64,000 nucleotides of DNA. It comes from Prostheceraeus crozeri. Its lineage: Eukaryota > Platyhelminthes > Polycladida > Euryleptidae. The stretch spans positions 620,001 through 684,000 of the forward strand of contig CAJQUW010006967.1 of assembly GCA_907163375.1 (NCBI GenBank), written 5' to 3'. The first letter of the stretch is position 1. Each line of letters opens with the position of its first letter. The position numbers and the translations under genes are program-made. The notes beneath the pieces were generated by a model that saw nothing but the letters and a program-made list of their open reading frames with translations, was not told where the DNA came from and did no database searches. This document shows positions 22,450-34,207 of this stretch, piece by piece.

Positions 22450-24216
22450 TCAGCCTTCTATTATTCTTTGCGGACGTTTTACCCAAATATATACAAAATT
22501 TCCAAGAATTGCTATTGAGAGAGCAATGAAAAAAGTCAAAATTCTTTTAAGAATAAGTCCTTTGGGAAGCATTGGACAACGGTGAGGTCCTTCATTCATA
22601 GAACGCATTAAAGGCGTGTTCTCATCTGATTCGGAATTTGAAACTTCACCGCTATAGTAAAGGTCGTCATTCAGGCTTAATCCGTAACAAACACGTTCAA
22701 CTGCTTTTTGAGACTCATCATCCCAATTCAGTCTGGAAATAATGAAGCTGTATCCTGACGTTGTGCACAGCACTGCAACAAGTGTCCCAATCCACAATCC
22801 CATTACCTGAAGATGAGCTACGAAAGCAAGTGCAACAGCAATCGGCAACCCAATGACGTAAAAACTTACACCAACTACAACTGCACCGATTTTCTGCTTT
22901 CCACAACCTCTTATGACACCGGCTAGAAGGCTCTCCAATCCATCACACGAGATACAGAGGGCAACGATGGGCAAAGTTTTGGCAACGTACTGTCGTATAG
23001 CAATATCAAATGTAAAGGCAAGAGACAGCACATTACGTAGAGAGAGAAGAAACACGAGGAAGAAGGTGGATAGGAATCCGGTAATGCACAGGCCTGCACG
23101 AAGAATGAGACCAGCGCGATGAACATGGTCTTCTCCTGATCCTAGTGCTCGGCCCAACCGATGATTTACCACGATAGAAACCCCAAGCTGAGCCGTGAAC
23201 AATACTGTCTCACTCAGATAGAGAACTGCTTGAGCACCGAGCATAGTGTTGCCCATAACACCTGCGAGGACAGTTCCAACTTCCCAAAAGAACACCTCCA
23301 GAGAATTATGAAACATTCCACAGATAGCCAACCATGTAAACGAGCCCCAATTAAGCAAAGCTTGCCATGAGAATCCTGACCACGCACCCATCGTATCTTC
23401 ATGAATGAAAAGAATGTATAAAAGTTCAATAAGAGCCATCAGACCAGTCGAGGAAGCCTGGCAGATTGCTGTGGTGCGTGGTGTATGTGCCTGTAACACA
23501 AGCAATAGGCTCTGAGCTCCAATATTAAGTGCATTTCCTGATAATGAAGCAATCAGAGGTGGTCGACAACATCCTTGTGACTGAAGGAAGCGTGCCATGA
23601 TGATGTAATTAAAGTAGAAAATAATGCCAATTCTGAAATCTGAGAGAAACGTCGATGCTACAAGGGCAACTGATTTTTCCTGTCTCAATACGTAGATAAA
23701 AATCGGCTCGAAATTTTGATACAAAGCTGTCAATAACAACGCAACCATATTAAGGATTATGAGAGCACGGAGTAGGAAAATCCCTGTGCGTCCAGGTGTC
23801 CTGCTGCCAAGGCCTTGAGAAAACAGTGTGTCACATGCAGTAGCCAGGCCTGCAGCCATAGAAAAGCCGAATGCATTTATCATACTGTTGGCAAGTGCTA
23901 TGCCGTCCATATCCACTTTTGCCATGGATCCCACATGCCCGCTCAGCATCGTACTTGCAGCCAAGAGCATAAACTGACAAGCATTGCTGAGCATGATTGG
24001 AAGTGCTAATCGAACTTGAGCAATGATTTCTGGGCCGAGAACTGTCATAGGCGGCCATTGGCTCCGTATTTGAGCGAACATAATGCTCTTAGTACGAAAT
24101 TGCGAATTGAGTGTGGCAGAACTTATGAGGTGAGTGTAAGCATCATCGATGTTATAGTGAATTTGAGAAGTACGTGCGGGTAAAACTTCCGACGAATGCT
24201 TCATCGACATCAACAC
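22450..24216 (-). CDS. MATE-family multidrug/toxin extrusion transporter (SLC47-like), intronless
   Basis: 588 residues, matching the length of animal MATE/SLC47 proteins. The family exports organic cations across the plasma or vesicle membrane in exchange for protons. About twelve hydrophobic segments run from residue ~63 to ~495, and an extra C-terminal segment at ~558-577 is the thirteenth helix typical of animal MATEs. Conserved motifs: ATACDTLFSQGLGS (126-138), FWEVG with the functionally important glutamate at 312 (equivalent to E273 in human MATE1), and RGCGKQKIGA (435-444). A cytoplasmic acidic dileucine-like DENTPLM (531-537) could direct trafficking. Two more ATGs lie within the first 46 codons, and I keep the first because a TATA box sits 40 bp upstream. 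Vertebrate SLC47 genes are multi-exonic, so a single uninterrupted exon suggests a retrocopy or lineage-specific intron loss. The frame is intact. Confidence 0.93.
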   Translation of the reverse strand: MLMSMKHSSEVLPARTSQIHYNIDDAYTHLISSATLNSQFRTKSIMFAQIRSQWPPMTVLGPEIIAQVRLALPIMLSNACQFMLLAASTMLSGHVGSMAKVDMDGIALANSMINAFGFSMAAGLATACDTLFSQGLGSRTPGRTGIFLLRALIILNMVALLLTALYQNFEPIFIYVLRQEKSVALVASTFLSDFRIGIIFYFNYIIMARFLQSQGCCRPPLIASLSGNALNIGAQSLLLVLQAHTPRTTAICQASSTGLMALIELLYILFIHEDTMGAWSGFSWQALLNWGSFTWLAICGMFHNSLEVFFWEVGTVLAGVMGNTMLGAQAVLYLSETVLFTAQLGVSIVVNHRLGRALGSGEDHVHRAGLILRAGLCITGFLSTFFLVFLLSLRNVLSLAFTFDIAIRQYVAKTLPIVALCISCDGLESLLAGVIRGCGKQKIGAVVVGVSFYVIGLPIAVALAFVAHLQVMGLWIGTLVAVLCTTSGYSFIISRLNWDDESQKAVERVCYGLSLNDDLYYSGEVSNSESDENTPLMRSMNEGPHRCPMLPKGLILKRILTFFIALSIAILGNFVYIWVKRPQRIIEG

Positions 24217-24255
24217 ATTTCAGGCGAATCAAAAGCTGAATTTTCGACCAGAAGC

Positions 24256-24263
24256 TATTTATA
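24256..24263 (-). promoter_or_regulatory. TATA box of the MATE gene
   Basis: TATAAATA on the minus strand within CCCCTATAAATAGC, 40 bp upstream of the first ATG (24216). This spacing predicts transcription starting about 10-20 nt before the ATG, hence a very short 5' UTR. Confidence 0.5.
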
Positions 24264-25281
24264 GGGGCAATGTTTACAAACTCGAGATGTTTAGTGTATT
24301 CACATGACAGGCCTACATTTCCATAAGATTCTGAGATAAATCATAAATATTCTATTTTAAAATTGAGGGAAAATGAATAGCGAATATTTCTTGTTAACTC
24401 AGATACTTTTGGAAATGCTTTGAAATCGCTTTTTCTCTAATTAGTAATAAGCTGTCAATGTAAGATCACAAGGTAATAAATCAAGAAAATAATAACCTTA
24501 AAGCACTGAATAAGAAACTATATCACACACAATGCATCACAGCGAGGTATATAAAAGTTATTATGTATTTATTCTGAATCTTCATATCATGATGAAATGA
24601 AGTTTCCGTGTTAATAGATAACTGCTAGGACTCATAAAATAAAAAGTTTGGCATTAATCCAATAATTAGAATCCAATAATCCAATAATTAGAAATCTATA
24701 TTGTGAAAGAAAAATCCCTTGAAAAATTCATCTTTTCTTTACCGTTGTACCTAATGTAAATTTTGTCGAAGAGAATTAGAACTTCTAATTTGAGATCACT
24801 GGTGCGTGTAGTGTTTTGAAATTTTTCAATTATTCGCAGATAAATACCTTAACATTTCGTTAAGTGTATTTGTCAATAAGGGGCTTGATAAGACTCGTAA
24901 ATAAGGTTAAAAAGATGGTCCTCTGTCCACTTGATAATATTTTTGGAGTCATCATCAACCACAGGCATATAGTCCGCTTTCTAAGTCGTTGCACACCACG
25001 AAAAGCTCTTTTATCTTTTGCTTATTCTCACAAAATTGGATCTTGAGCTCATTGATTATCAAACTTATTCACAATGAAATGACATGACACGAAATGATAT
25101 GAAAATGGCAATTATTTGATTAATGCCCAAAGTAAAAAGCAAATTCCACTTTCTCGGTAAGGTTGAATTTCTGCTATCCTATAGGGCCTACTGATTAATA
25201 TAACAATAAACCCGCTTCCGCGCCCCGTACATTCACAGGACGATGGAGACTAAGTGAACAGCGAGATGTGACCGTGTGAAG
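24264..25281. other. Intergenic stretch with a Tc1-like end fragment
   Basis: Mostly featureless AT-rich DNA. From 24970 the sequence TAGTCCGCTTTCTAAGTCGT, followed by GCTCTTTTATCTTTTGCTTATTCTCA, matches the left end of the putative Tc1-like element at 27794. It is a fragment of that family. Its right end was not found. Confidence 0.45.
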
Positions 25282-25289
25282 CTTTATAC

Positions 25290-26136
25290 CATGGAGATAG
25301 GTAGAGTGGCAATTTCGCATTTATTGAATCCCCAATGTGCATACACTTTCGATTTTATTACATCAACTCTAGGTGAGTACAATTGGAATTGTTTCCAAAT
25401 GTGAGATATGCACATTATTGCAGTTTTGAAGAAATTACAGCGGAATTGAGTGATCATGATAGTATCATGCAGAAGGAAATAATATTATTTTACAAATCGT
25501 TCGTGTCATGACAGCCTTGGAGAGGTAATGTTTGTTAAATTTGCAACTCGATGACCTGCGATTGATTTCATGCTGACCTCAAAAGAATATTCTTAAGCGT
25601 GATCGCATCTCAGGCAACCTGTCACTGATAGAACAAAACAACTTAAGCAAAGACAATGGTTTCAATTAACTTTAAAAGATGCAAATGGGTCCACATCACT
25701 ATTCAGATTCAAGAAATGAAACATGAATTTAGTGAATCATAAAATCATGCCGGTGAAAATTGAATTGAAAACTTGAAATTTCAGCCCAGAAAGCAAAATC
25801 AGATCTCGACTTTTTCATGAAGACTTCCATTACAATGCGGTTCATGAAATTCCCTTGCAAATTAGTTTTATTTCCGCTTAGTTAGGATGCTTACTAGCAA
25901 ATATTCATTCATTTTTCAACTTCATGATGTCTAACTTGTTTCATACTATTTATATAGGGGCTTCATGTCGGTACTTTATAAATTGGCAAAAATTTGGCTT
26001 TCTTAAAACTGCTCAAATAATATTTTGGACCGCTGGAGCGCAATCTCAGCAAAAAACTGAATCTTTTCATATAAAAATTTTCACTGTATACAGATTCTTT
26101 TGAGTCGACACTCTGCCTATATATACTTACTCTATG
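25290..26136 (+). mobile_element. hAT-like MITE, CATAGAG family, copy 1
   Basis: 847 bp, flanked by CTTTATAC at 25282-25289 and 26137-26144 (8 of 8). Family ends are CATAGAGTAAGTATATTAGG on the left and ...CTATATACTTACTCTATG on the right, so the TIR is about 27 bp. In this copy the left end has a small deletion (CATGGAGATAGGTAGAGTGG). The interior is shared with the other copies: GAATCCCCAATGTG, TGATCATGATAG, CTGAATCTTTTCATATAAAAA, GAGTCGACACTCT. There is no ORF. Confidence 0.85.
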
Positions 26137-26144
26137 CTTTATAC

Positions 26145-27793
26145 AAAGAGTGAATGAAATGAAGAGAATTACTGACTAAGTGATTTTCTAACCAAATGTG
26201 AAGACAGGCTGGATGTCTTGAAAGTAAGTCTAGAAGTTTGAACTTTTTTGATTACATGTTAGAGATCATTTGACTTAATTCACACGATATTGTGACAATG
26301 CTTTAAATTTAGGTGCGATTTGTACCTTCACATTCTAAACGTCGTTCTTCTAAGCGCAAAAATACTTGTTTTGTGTTGTTTAACCAAGTAAGATCTTCTT
26401 TCTCACTTATATGCATATTCAGGGGTAATCAAAAATTAATTGCAATTATTCGATGGCACCAATAAAACGTTGAGTAAAACTTCGTTAATCCGGACACATT
26501 GGTTCCGGAGAATACTTCACGACTCACCAATTTTCCGGTTTATTGAAGCTATATTTTGCATCGTAAGTGAAGTTAGCGGATCCAATTTCTTTTTCTCGCT
26601 GATTGGAGAAGTAAATCAATTCTATTTTGTCACGACCTGATCCAATTTGTTGCACTGATCGCTATTATATGCTTCGTTTTTCACAAACGCGCAGTTTTGA
26701 GTGCGTCATGCACAGAATTAAAAAGGTCGTCTCTTCTTCTGCTTGACTTGAAAGGAAGCATTTGAACATGTAGCGCTAATGAAATGGTACAATCTGCTGA
26801 CATAATTCCACAGCAATCGAACAATGAGCAGTCAGTTCAACGTTAAACACGCCAAATTGTGCAAAGTTTCAGTGACTGTTATCGACCGGATCACACAGCA
26901 AAGAGATGCAGACGATGTCAAGTTCTACAGAGAAGTTTGTGAACGTTTTTCTTGCGCTTGATAACTTTTTTAATAATGATCAGAAGACACTACACTATCG
27001 AGAGAACTTTTGCGCAATGATCTGAATTCTTCTAATCTGAAGGAATTGTGGCGATCGGAGCATTTTGAAGGAATTCATAGCAATCCCCAGGCACACGACT
27101 ATTTATCCTATCTCTGTAAGGCATTGAAAATTTCTTTTTGTCCACTTAGCAAGTTCCTGCATGTGCCATCGTTTTGAATCAGTTTGCACTTCTAGCAAAG
27201 TGACACACTTAAACAATCTAATTCTGTGGCGTCGTTAGTGCTACATTTTGTGTGCTTTCATGAAAAATGGTTCCGATAATTTCACAATCAGATCACCGAA
27301 AAAGCAAAATCCGCGTTTCCGGTTAAACCTGCATTGCTATAAAGAATGAAGCATATGCTTGTGATGCGCAGCAAACTGGATCATGTATAGTGGCAAAATG
27401 AAATTGACTTAGTGCGCCTATCAGTGAGACTGTTGGGTTCTCCCTAACAGAATTTGGTTCTGTTGGGTGGTTCCGCCAGCTTCACACAGGAACCCCTTCC
27501 ACCCTTAAACTTGAATTCCCAAAAGACTTCGAAATTGTGGAATCTGAGCGCAGTTTCGTGGGAGGCTGATATTGATAAAGTAAAGGTTGCTTCAAAAGGA
27601 ATCACGCTGTAATAAAAATGACTCTGCCAGGTGGTTTTAGTGGAGGGAGCAATCAACCGATTCCGCTCGATTTATCGTCGGCGGAATCAATCGCGCGATT
27701 TTTTATGTTGAGTGACTGCTCAATGAAATTTGCTTGATGAAGAGAAAATTCAAAATTGAATCGTTCAACATTTGAGACAATTAGCACTATATA
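26145..27793. other. Mostly unassigned, with a Tigger/pogo-like end near 26470
   Basis: From about 26470 the sequence AGTAAAACTTCGTTAATCCGG resembles the ends of Tigger/pogo elements, which often read CAGTA-AACTTCGTTAATCCG. The following kilobase has no readable transposase, although scattered short frames exist. I treat it as a decayed Tc1/mariner-superfamily fragment of unknown extent. Confidence 0.35.
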
Positions 27794-27886
27794 CAGTCCG
27801 TTTCATAATCGTTGCACAACTCGAAAGGCTCTTTTATCTCTTGCTTATTCTCATCAAATTTAACCGTAAGCTGCTTAAGCTCATAT

Positions 27887-28718
27887 CATAGAGTAAGTAT
27901 GTTAGGTAGAGTGGTAACTCCGTATCTATTAAATCCCCAATGTGTAGGCACTTTCGATTTTACTAATGAACTCGAGGGAGATACAGGTGATATTGTCACC
28001 AAATGTGAGATATGCGCATTTATGCAGTTTTGAAGAAATTAACGGAATTGACTGATCATGATAGCATAAATCAGAAGGAAATGATACTATTTTACAGATC
28101 CTCTGTGTCATGACAGCCTTGGAGAGGTAATGTTTGTTAAATTGGCACCTCGATGACCTGCGCTATGGCTTTCCTGCTGAACCTCAAGAGAATCTTCGTA
28201 AGCGTGATCAGGCAACAGCTGCCACTGGCATGGCAAAATCACAGATTCAAAGACAATGATTTCAATTAACTTTGAAAGATGTAAATGGATCCTCATCACT
28301 ATTCAGATTCAAGAAATGAAATATGAATTGAGTGAATCATAAAATCATGCCGGTGAAAATTGAATTAAAAACTTGAACTTTCAGCCAAGAAAGCACGGAT
28401 AATATCGTGGAAGACTTCCATTGTAATACGGAGCATGAAATTCCCTTGATAATCAACTTGATTTCCGCTTAGTTGGGATGATTATTAGTAAATATTCATT
28501 CCTTTTGATATCCAACTTGTTCCATACTACTTACATCGGGAGTCATCTCGGTAGTATATAAATTTGCAAAATTTTGACTTTTTCAAAACTGCTCAAATAA
28601 TTCTATGGACCACGGAAACGTGATCTTCTCAAAAAACTGAATCCTTTCATATAAAAATTTTCACTGTATACAGATACATGTTTGAGTCGACACTCTACCT
28701 ATACATCCCTACTCTATG
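27887..28718 (+). mobile_element. hAT-like MITE, CATAGAG family, copy 2
   Basis: 832 bp with complete ends: CATAGAGTAAGTATGTTAGG on the left and CTACTCTATG on the right. The flanks GCTCATAT (27879-27886) and GCTCACGT (28719-28726) agree in 6 of 8 bases, so the duplication has begun to decay. Same interior landmarks as copy 1. Short ORFs in both strands are shadows. Confidence 0.85.
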
Positions 28719-29094
28719 GCTCACGTAATTAAATTACTGAACTTATTCACTTAGTCAGCCGAGACACTTGCTTGGTTTAGGAAACAGTTTGGTGTGCCTA
28801 ATTAAATGAAGTAATTAGATATTAGAAAATTTATTCATGATCATGTCATAACTGACCCGTTTCCTGTCATCATTGGATGAGCTGCTAAAAGTGTTGTCGA
28901 TTCACTGATCGGGCGCAGCAACTACGACGTGAACAGGTGGTGAGTCTCAGTCTGACGCCAAGCCTTTGTGTAGGGATTCCAATCCCGGGATTGGAGGGTC
29001 AGAATCTCGGGATTGAGAAATTTACAATATAGCTGTATTCCGTGTAAAGTAAGACAAATTGTCGAAGATAAAGCTGCCAGAAATCCATCCACAA

Positions 29095-30050
29095 TACGTG
29101 GGTTGATCGGAAAGTTCCCGGATTCCGCCTGCTATGTCTATGTTACTGACTTCGATCGCTACTGATTTCTTCATAGATATCTATTCAGTATGCTTGAAGT
29201 GTAGGAAAATCGATTTCGTGATTTAATGTCATCTTCAAGTTGACAGCAAGGCATAATAAATTGCTCATTTGCAACCTCGGCGATCGTCAGCATGACATAA
29301 AACAGAACAGCGAACGTGCATCAAATTCCGCGTTAAGTTGAACAAGACAGCTACCGAAACTCTTGAAATGCTTCGTCAGGCCTACGGCTCAGATGGTCTT
29401 TCTCGTACATCCGTTTTCGAGTGGCATTCGCGGTTCAAAACTACAGAGTCTGTTGAAGATGACGAGCGCTCAGGCAGAGCGACAACCAGCAGGACAGCCG
29501 ACAATGTCAACGAAATTCGACAATTCATTCGTGAGGATCACCGTAGTACCATTCGCCAACTTTCGGAAATGGTAGGAATTGGTTATGGAGTATGTCAGGA
29601 ATTCGTTCCTCGAATCTTGACCACTGAGCAGAAACATAGGCGGGTGGATGTGTGCGAGGAACTCCTGGAACAGGTCAACGATGATCCAACTTTCATGTCG
29701 CGAGTGATCACGGCTGACGAGAGTTGGATTTACGGGTATGGTCCTGAAACGAAACAGCAGTCATTCCAGTGGAAGAGTGAATCTCCGAGGCCTCGAAAAG
29801 CCGACAATTTCGCAGTGCAACAAAGACAATGTTGACTGTTTTCTTTGACCAGAAAGGCATCGTTCATCGGGAATTTTTTGACCGGGGGCGGACACTGAAC
29901 TCGGATTTTTACTGTGAAGTCTTACGATTGAGAGAGACGGTTAGAAGGAGGAGACCTGACTCGTGGAAGAATCGCAATTAGTTGCCATATCACGACAACG
30001 CACCTGCGCATGACTCCTTAAAAACAATCCAATTTTTGCCCGATCACGGC
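29095..30050 (+). mobile_element. 3'-truncated mariner nested in the hAT MITE
   Basis: The left end is probably near GGGTTGATCGGAAAGTTCCC, a mariner-like TIR word, after TA at about 29096. It contains most of a mariner transposase but stops after the second catalytic aspartate. The sequence then passes straight into the GGGATTGG-type terminus of the surrounding hAT. The 3' third and the right TIR are missing. Confidence 0.65.
29305..30049 (+). pseudogene. mariner transposase, truncated and frameshifted
   Basis: From EQRTCIKFRVKLNKTATETL onward this is a typical mariner N-terminus with two helix-turn-helix regions (ETLEMLRQAYG, SRTSVFEWHSRF, EDDERSGRATTSRT, STIRQLSEMVGIGYG). The first catalytic Asp is in ITADESWIYGY. 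A frameshift near 29810 follows. The second reading frame continues MLTVFFDQKGIVHREF, and the second catalytic Asp is in YHDNAPAH (29985 on). A TAG lies just before it. The third Asp (SPDLAP) is absent because the copy ends at about 30049. The initiator ATG is also not evident. Non-functional. Confidence 0.85.
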
Positions 30051-31543
30051 ATGACGCGGGATTGGTCCCGGAACCCGGGATTGAGATTTTCCGGGATTTT
30101 GGGATCCCTACCTTTGTGTACGCACAGATCAAGGACTCGAAATCCTGACCTCCACCGAGGGAAATGATGACTCACCCGATGACTGAGTGTGGGAACAATG
30201 CGAATTTGAAGTTTGCCAGGGAACGGATGTGCAGATCGTGATAAAACTTGCATATTCTTGGAGCTGATAACACCAGCATTCTTTTAAACCCAAACACGAA
30301 AGCGCCAGCGTTAATGCCGCAAAGTTATTAAGTTGTGTGCAGTTGACCGCTAAAAACATTTTCAACGCGAAAGTTTTAGAAAAATCAAGCAAGCGTGTTA
30401 ATTGAGCAAAACTGTACCAAATGTTGTCGAAATTCGAAAAAAATTATATCTAAAACCTTAACACGAGCCTGATTGAATAGTGATAATCTTAATTTTCTGT
30501 TTTGCGTAGTTCAGTCAGTAGGCATCGGTGAATGAATTGACCAAAAGTTCATACTTTTACGTCTGCTGACCACAACTGACAAAACTCAACCTAATCGCTC
30601 TGCCAAATCAAAGTACTAAACACATCTTTTCACATGGTATACTGTTTATTGAAGCTGAGCATCTTCATCAATGAAAAAATCATGTCAGACTCTTTTTAGC
30701 AGCATTTTTTCGGTAAAACTTATTTGTACTGTATCTTTTTGTACATTCAACGAATCTCAAAATCTTGACATCATGATAAAGCCGAGTAATAGTTCACACT
30801 GTCTGTCAGATTTCATTAAAAAATTCTGTCGTCTTCATGTTAAAATCCTGCATCAACGAAAACGCTCAATTTTCTTCCAGAGGCCCTACTGACCACAAGT
30901 GGTCACTTCAGAAAGCAAAATGTATGCCAAAATAGTTTATGGAAATTAAGGTTTCATATGGTATATCGTTTATTAAAATTGAACCAGGAGCTCAACACGA
31001 AAGTTACTTTTGAAAATATCAACTTTTTGTGCAATTACTTATGAAACGGTCTGTGGAAGTGTGACACCTACGCGTACCACCTGAGATCCTGCATAGTTGA
31101 TAAAAGACAGAATTTCCGTGTGACACTACTTTTATACCAACAGCATAGCAAATCTTTATTGTGGGAGTCTCCATAGGAATGCCTCATTCTATACAAAAGC
31201 CTTGAACATGCTAATGTATATTAGGCCTACACAATTTATGCGAATCATGTGCGGTTGTGTAGTCAAGTAGGTTCCTTTGATATTATATCTCCGCATTGAA
31301 AGCATTTAAGTTACTGATAAGAATATTTACGTCTGATTTACTTTCAATATGCACGTTATGAACATCAGCCAGAATTGTAATCTCATATAGCTTCAGGTTT
31401 CCTAATAGTCTAAAGGTTTGAAGTTGTAAAAGCATAATAAGGCTTATTACAAGATATGATTGGAGAAACGGTATATGCCTGCTACAGTTGTGTTCGATAA
31501 AATGTGGGTGACAAAAATCAAAATTGGGAAATGCAAATAGTAC

Positions 31544-32229
31544 TGGAGTTTTCCACTTAATATACCCGCATACATTAACTCGCGCCAAACTTTCATTATG
31601 TCTTTGCAACATTCAGCCATTTTCTTGGAAATAACACTTCTGATGATTTTTGTAAATCAAGTACTTTCTGTCTCATGTGATCACAGCGGACGAAGATTAG
31701 GCGAAGGAGTAAGTCTAATTACCTGTATACTAGGGTTTTCAAAATCCCGACTTTTTCTGATCCCGGGATTAGCAGGCTTAATTCATTTACCGATAGTATG
31801 CGCAGGCTAGCGTAGACTGAACAATAGAAGGCGTTGTTTTAAATTCTTTTGACGAGAAATTTGAACGATACACTGTACAATACAACCAATGATATCAGAT
31901 AGACATGTGCCTTAATGTCCATGAATTAATAATAACTTATCTTTTCACGTGCAGACAGAAGCTATAACAATAAGTAGATCTGGTTATCAATATGCGTGAA
32001 TTTGTTTTCTTTACAGTTTGGTTTCAAGCTATATGTACCAAATTATGAGCATCTGTAATAAATTATCGTTGCTTTAAGTGACGCATTCCATCTCATATAT
32101 TAAATATGCTTATTTTGTGGTGTTTCCGCTTAATACGAGTATACCCGGTTATATTAACCTGATACAAACTTATTCTGCAATTTTGTCATTTTCCAGTTAA
32201 TATACCTGGTATAATAGGTGGAAAACTCC
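31544..32229. mobile_element. Small inverted-repeat element with GGAGTTTTCC ends
   Basis: GGAGTTTTCCACTTAATATA (31544) is mirrored by TATAATAGGTGGAAAACTCC (ends 32229). The internal words TTAATATACCYGG recur at about 31557, 32130 and 32193 as subterminal repeats. No clear target duplication was found. The TAGGG hAT-end fragment at 31731 lies within it. Confidence 0.4.
31731..31780 (+). mobile_element. hAT end fragment of the TAGGGATYCC family
   Basis: TAGGGTTTTCAAAATCCCGA followed by GATCCCGGGATTAG closely resembles the right terminus (reversed) of the element at 28971-30110. The other end was not located. Confidence 0.5.
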
Positions 32230-32803
32230 GGTAGGCGGCAAACAGCGTCGACCAAACATTAGACGACGCATGCCGCACACCTTGTCGCCGTCTTAATAAC
32301 CACAAACTCGAGTACACAGAAGGCGGATTGATAGGACTAGACATGTTGCGCAGATAAGGCTTCTTCAGTGGTGTGACATGCAATCGCAGAGCAGTACTTC
32401 ATAGTAGATTTGCAGTAGAATCTTAATAATAGATTCTCAAAACTCCTTGTGCTTTGTTTAAGACTTTTTCAGTGTTCAGATGTGTAATACTGTGCTCTCA
32501 ACCATTTAAGAATAGAGTATGGTATTAATGAATCGGGTAGAAATAATTTTGATATATAAATAGGCTATGTAGCTTCAATTTTGATGTAAGTTATGAATTT
32601 TCGATAAGATATAGAAATTATATAATATATGTCAGCCAGACAAACTGTAAACTTTTTATCGCAGGCCTTGAGAGAATCTCAAATTGTTTAGAATCACGCG
32701 ATTTTCGATTAATCGTGCACTGAGTCGCATGATTCGGAATCGCGCCCGCCACTGGTTTCGCTAACTCTACACACATTATTTTGCATGGTATGGTATTTCT
32801 AAC

Positions 32804-33618
32804 CACAGAGTAAGTATATTAGGTAGAGTGGCAACTCATCAATCATTAAATCCCCTTACATACAGTTTCGATTTTATGAAATGAACTCGAATGAGACCCA
32901 GCATCACATGTGAATTATGCAAATTTTCACACTTTTGGAGAAATTTTGGATTTCCCAACTGATCGTGATAGCAAAACAGAAGAAATAATAGCATTTTGCA
33001 AATCCTCTGTGTCATGTCAACCTGTGCGGAGATGTAGTCTATAAGTTTGCTAAATTAGCAACACGATGGGTTACTCTCTTTAATCCATGGCCTCATCAAT
33101 AAGAGCACTTTCTTGAGCGTGATCATATCACAAGCTATAACCTGCCACTGAAAGAGCAAAATAAAATAACCAGTGACAATGATCACAATTAACTTAAAAT
33201 ATGTGAATGCGTCCACATTACTATATTCAGATTTGAGTGATTCATAAAATTAATTATACCGATGAAAATGGAACTAAAAACTTGAAATTTAAGCCAAGAA
33301 AGAACAATAAGATGTCGACGTTTTTATGAAGACTTGGATTATTGCAGTTCATGAAATTTCCTTGATCATCAGCTTAATTAAGATGCTTGTTAGCAAATAT
33401 TCATTCCTTTTGATATCCAACTTGTTCCATACTACTTATAAAGGGGCTTTATTTCGATAGTATATATATTTACAAATTTTTAGCTTTTTCAAAAGTGCTC
33501 AATTACTTTTTGGACCACAGGTACGCAATCTCCGCAAAGAACTGAATCCTTTCATATATAAAAATTTTCACTATATACAGATACTTGCATGAGTCGACAC
33601 TCTACCTCTTACTCTATG
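32804..33618 (+). mobile_element. hAT-like MITE, CATAGAG family, copy 3
   Basis: 815 bp with both ends: CACAGAGTAAGTATATTAGG on the left and CTCTTACTCTATG on the right. The flanks TTTCTAAC (32796-32803) and CTTCTAAC (33619-33626) match in 7 of 8 bases. Same orientation and interior as copies 1 and 2. Confidence 0.85.
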
Positions 33619-33626
33619 CTTCTAAC

Positions 33627-34199
33627 ACATCACATTTAACATTTTATTAATAATAAAGAATATATTGCGAAAAAATGCAATAACAAGCAACATGCATGTA
33701 TACAGGCCTACAAAGCAAGTAATTTTATATCTTAATGGAGAAAAAGTTAAGATCGCAGCTATAAATGATGGAGTCTACGGCAAATGGCTACATGTCTACA
33801 TTTTCGACTTTCTGTTTTGTAGAGTCTGATCTTTTCCCTCAAATACACAGAAAGCTAGAACGAATCAGAACAAATGTTCATCGACGCACTTACAACACTT
33901 TTTTGTGTTTTCTTTTTCTGCTTTTTCGGAGGCATGTGAGAAAAAACAGGAGCATCCACGACTCATTCCTCCAAAAATGCGAAATCATAAGAGGGGTAAA
34001 TGAGCCATGCTCGACTTCAAGTATTCTCTGATTATAAAGTCTTTTTTCCCATTTTAATTTTTCCTTTGCACTGAGGGAAGACTTTGGTTAAGGTGACTTC
34101 TGGCTAACGAGTTGAACAGCCTTATATCGCAAAATGCCATATGCAAAATTTCATCACATTTACATGTATCCAGATATAGTTTTGAACTATAATTCGTCA
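33627..34199. other. No recognisable feature
   Basis: A + strand ORF of 88 residues (33765-34031) has no recognisable domain or supporting signals, and I do not call it a gene. Confidence 0.35.
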
Positions 34200-34207
34200 C
34201 TTTGGAG

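Larger units (their letters stand above)
28971..30110 (+). mobile_element. Non-autonomous hAT element (TAGGGATYCC ends) with perfect 8-bp TSD, carrying a mariner
   Basis: CCTTTGTG occurs at 28963-28970 and 30111-30118. The ends are TAGGGATTCCAATCCCGGGA on the left and GGGATTTTGGGATCCCTA on the right. Both termini are stacked with CCCGGGATT palindromes. Most of the interior is a truncated mariner (about 29095-30050), so without it the hAT would be only about 190 bp, a typical MITE. A related end starts at 31731 (TAGGGTTTTCAAAATCCCG). Confidence 0.8.
27794..31053 (+). mobile_element. Possible Tc1-like element hosting two nested insertions
   Basis: The left end CAGTCCGTTTCATAATCGTT (27794, preceded by TA) is mirrored by AATTACTTATGAAACGGTCTG ending at 31053. 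The right flank is TG rather than TA, consistent with one change in a TA duplication. The MITE copy at 27887-28718 and the hAT at 28971-30110 lie inside. Removing both with their duplications leaves about 1.27 kb, a normal Tc1-like length. No Tc1 transposase can be read in the remainder, so it is either non-autonomous or heavily decayed. Confidence 0.45.

Noticed and set aside
22718-24058. Several 60-75 residue ORFs within the MATE gene
   Set aside because: Alternative frames of a well-supported 588-codon gene.
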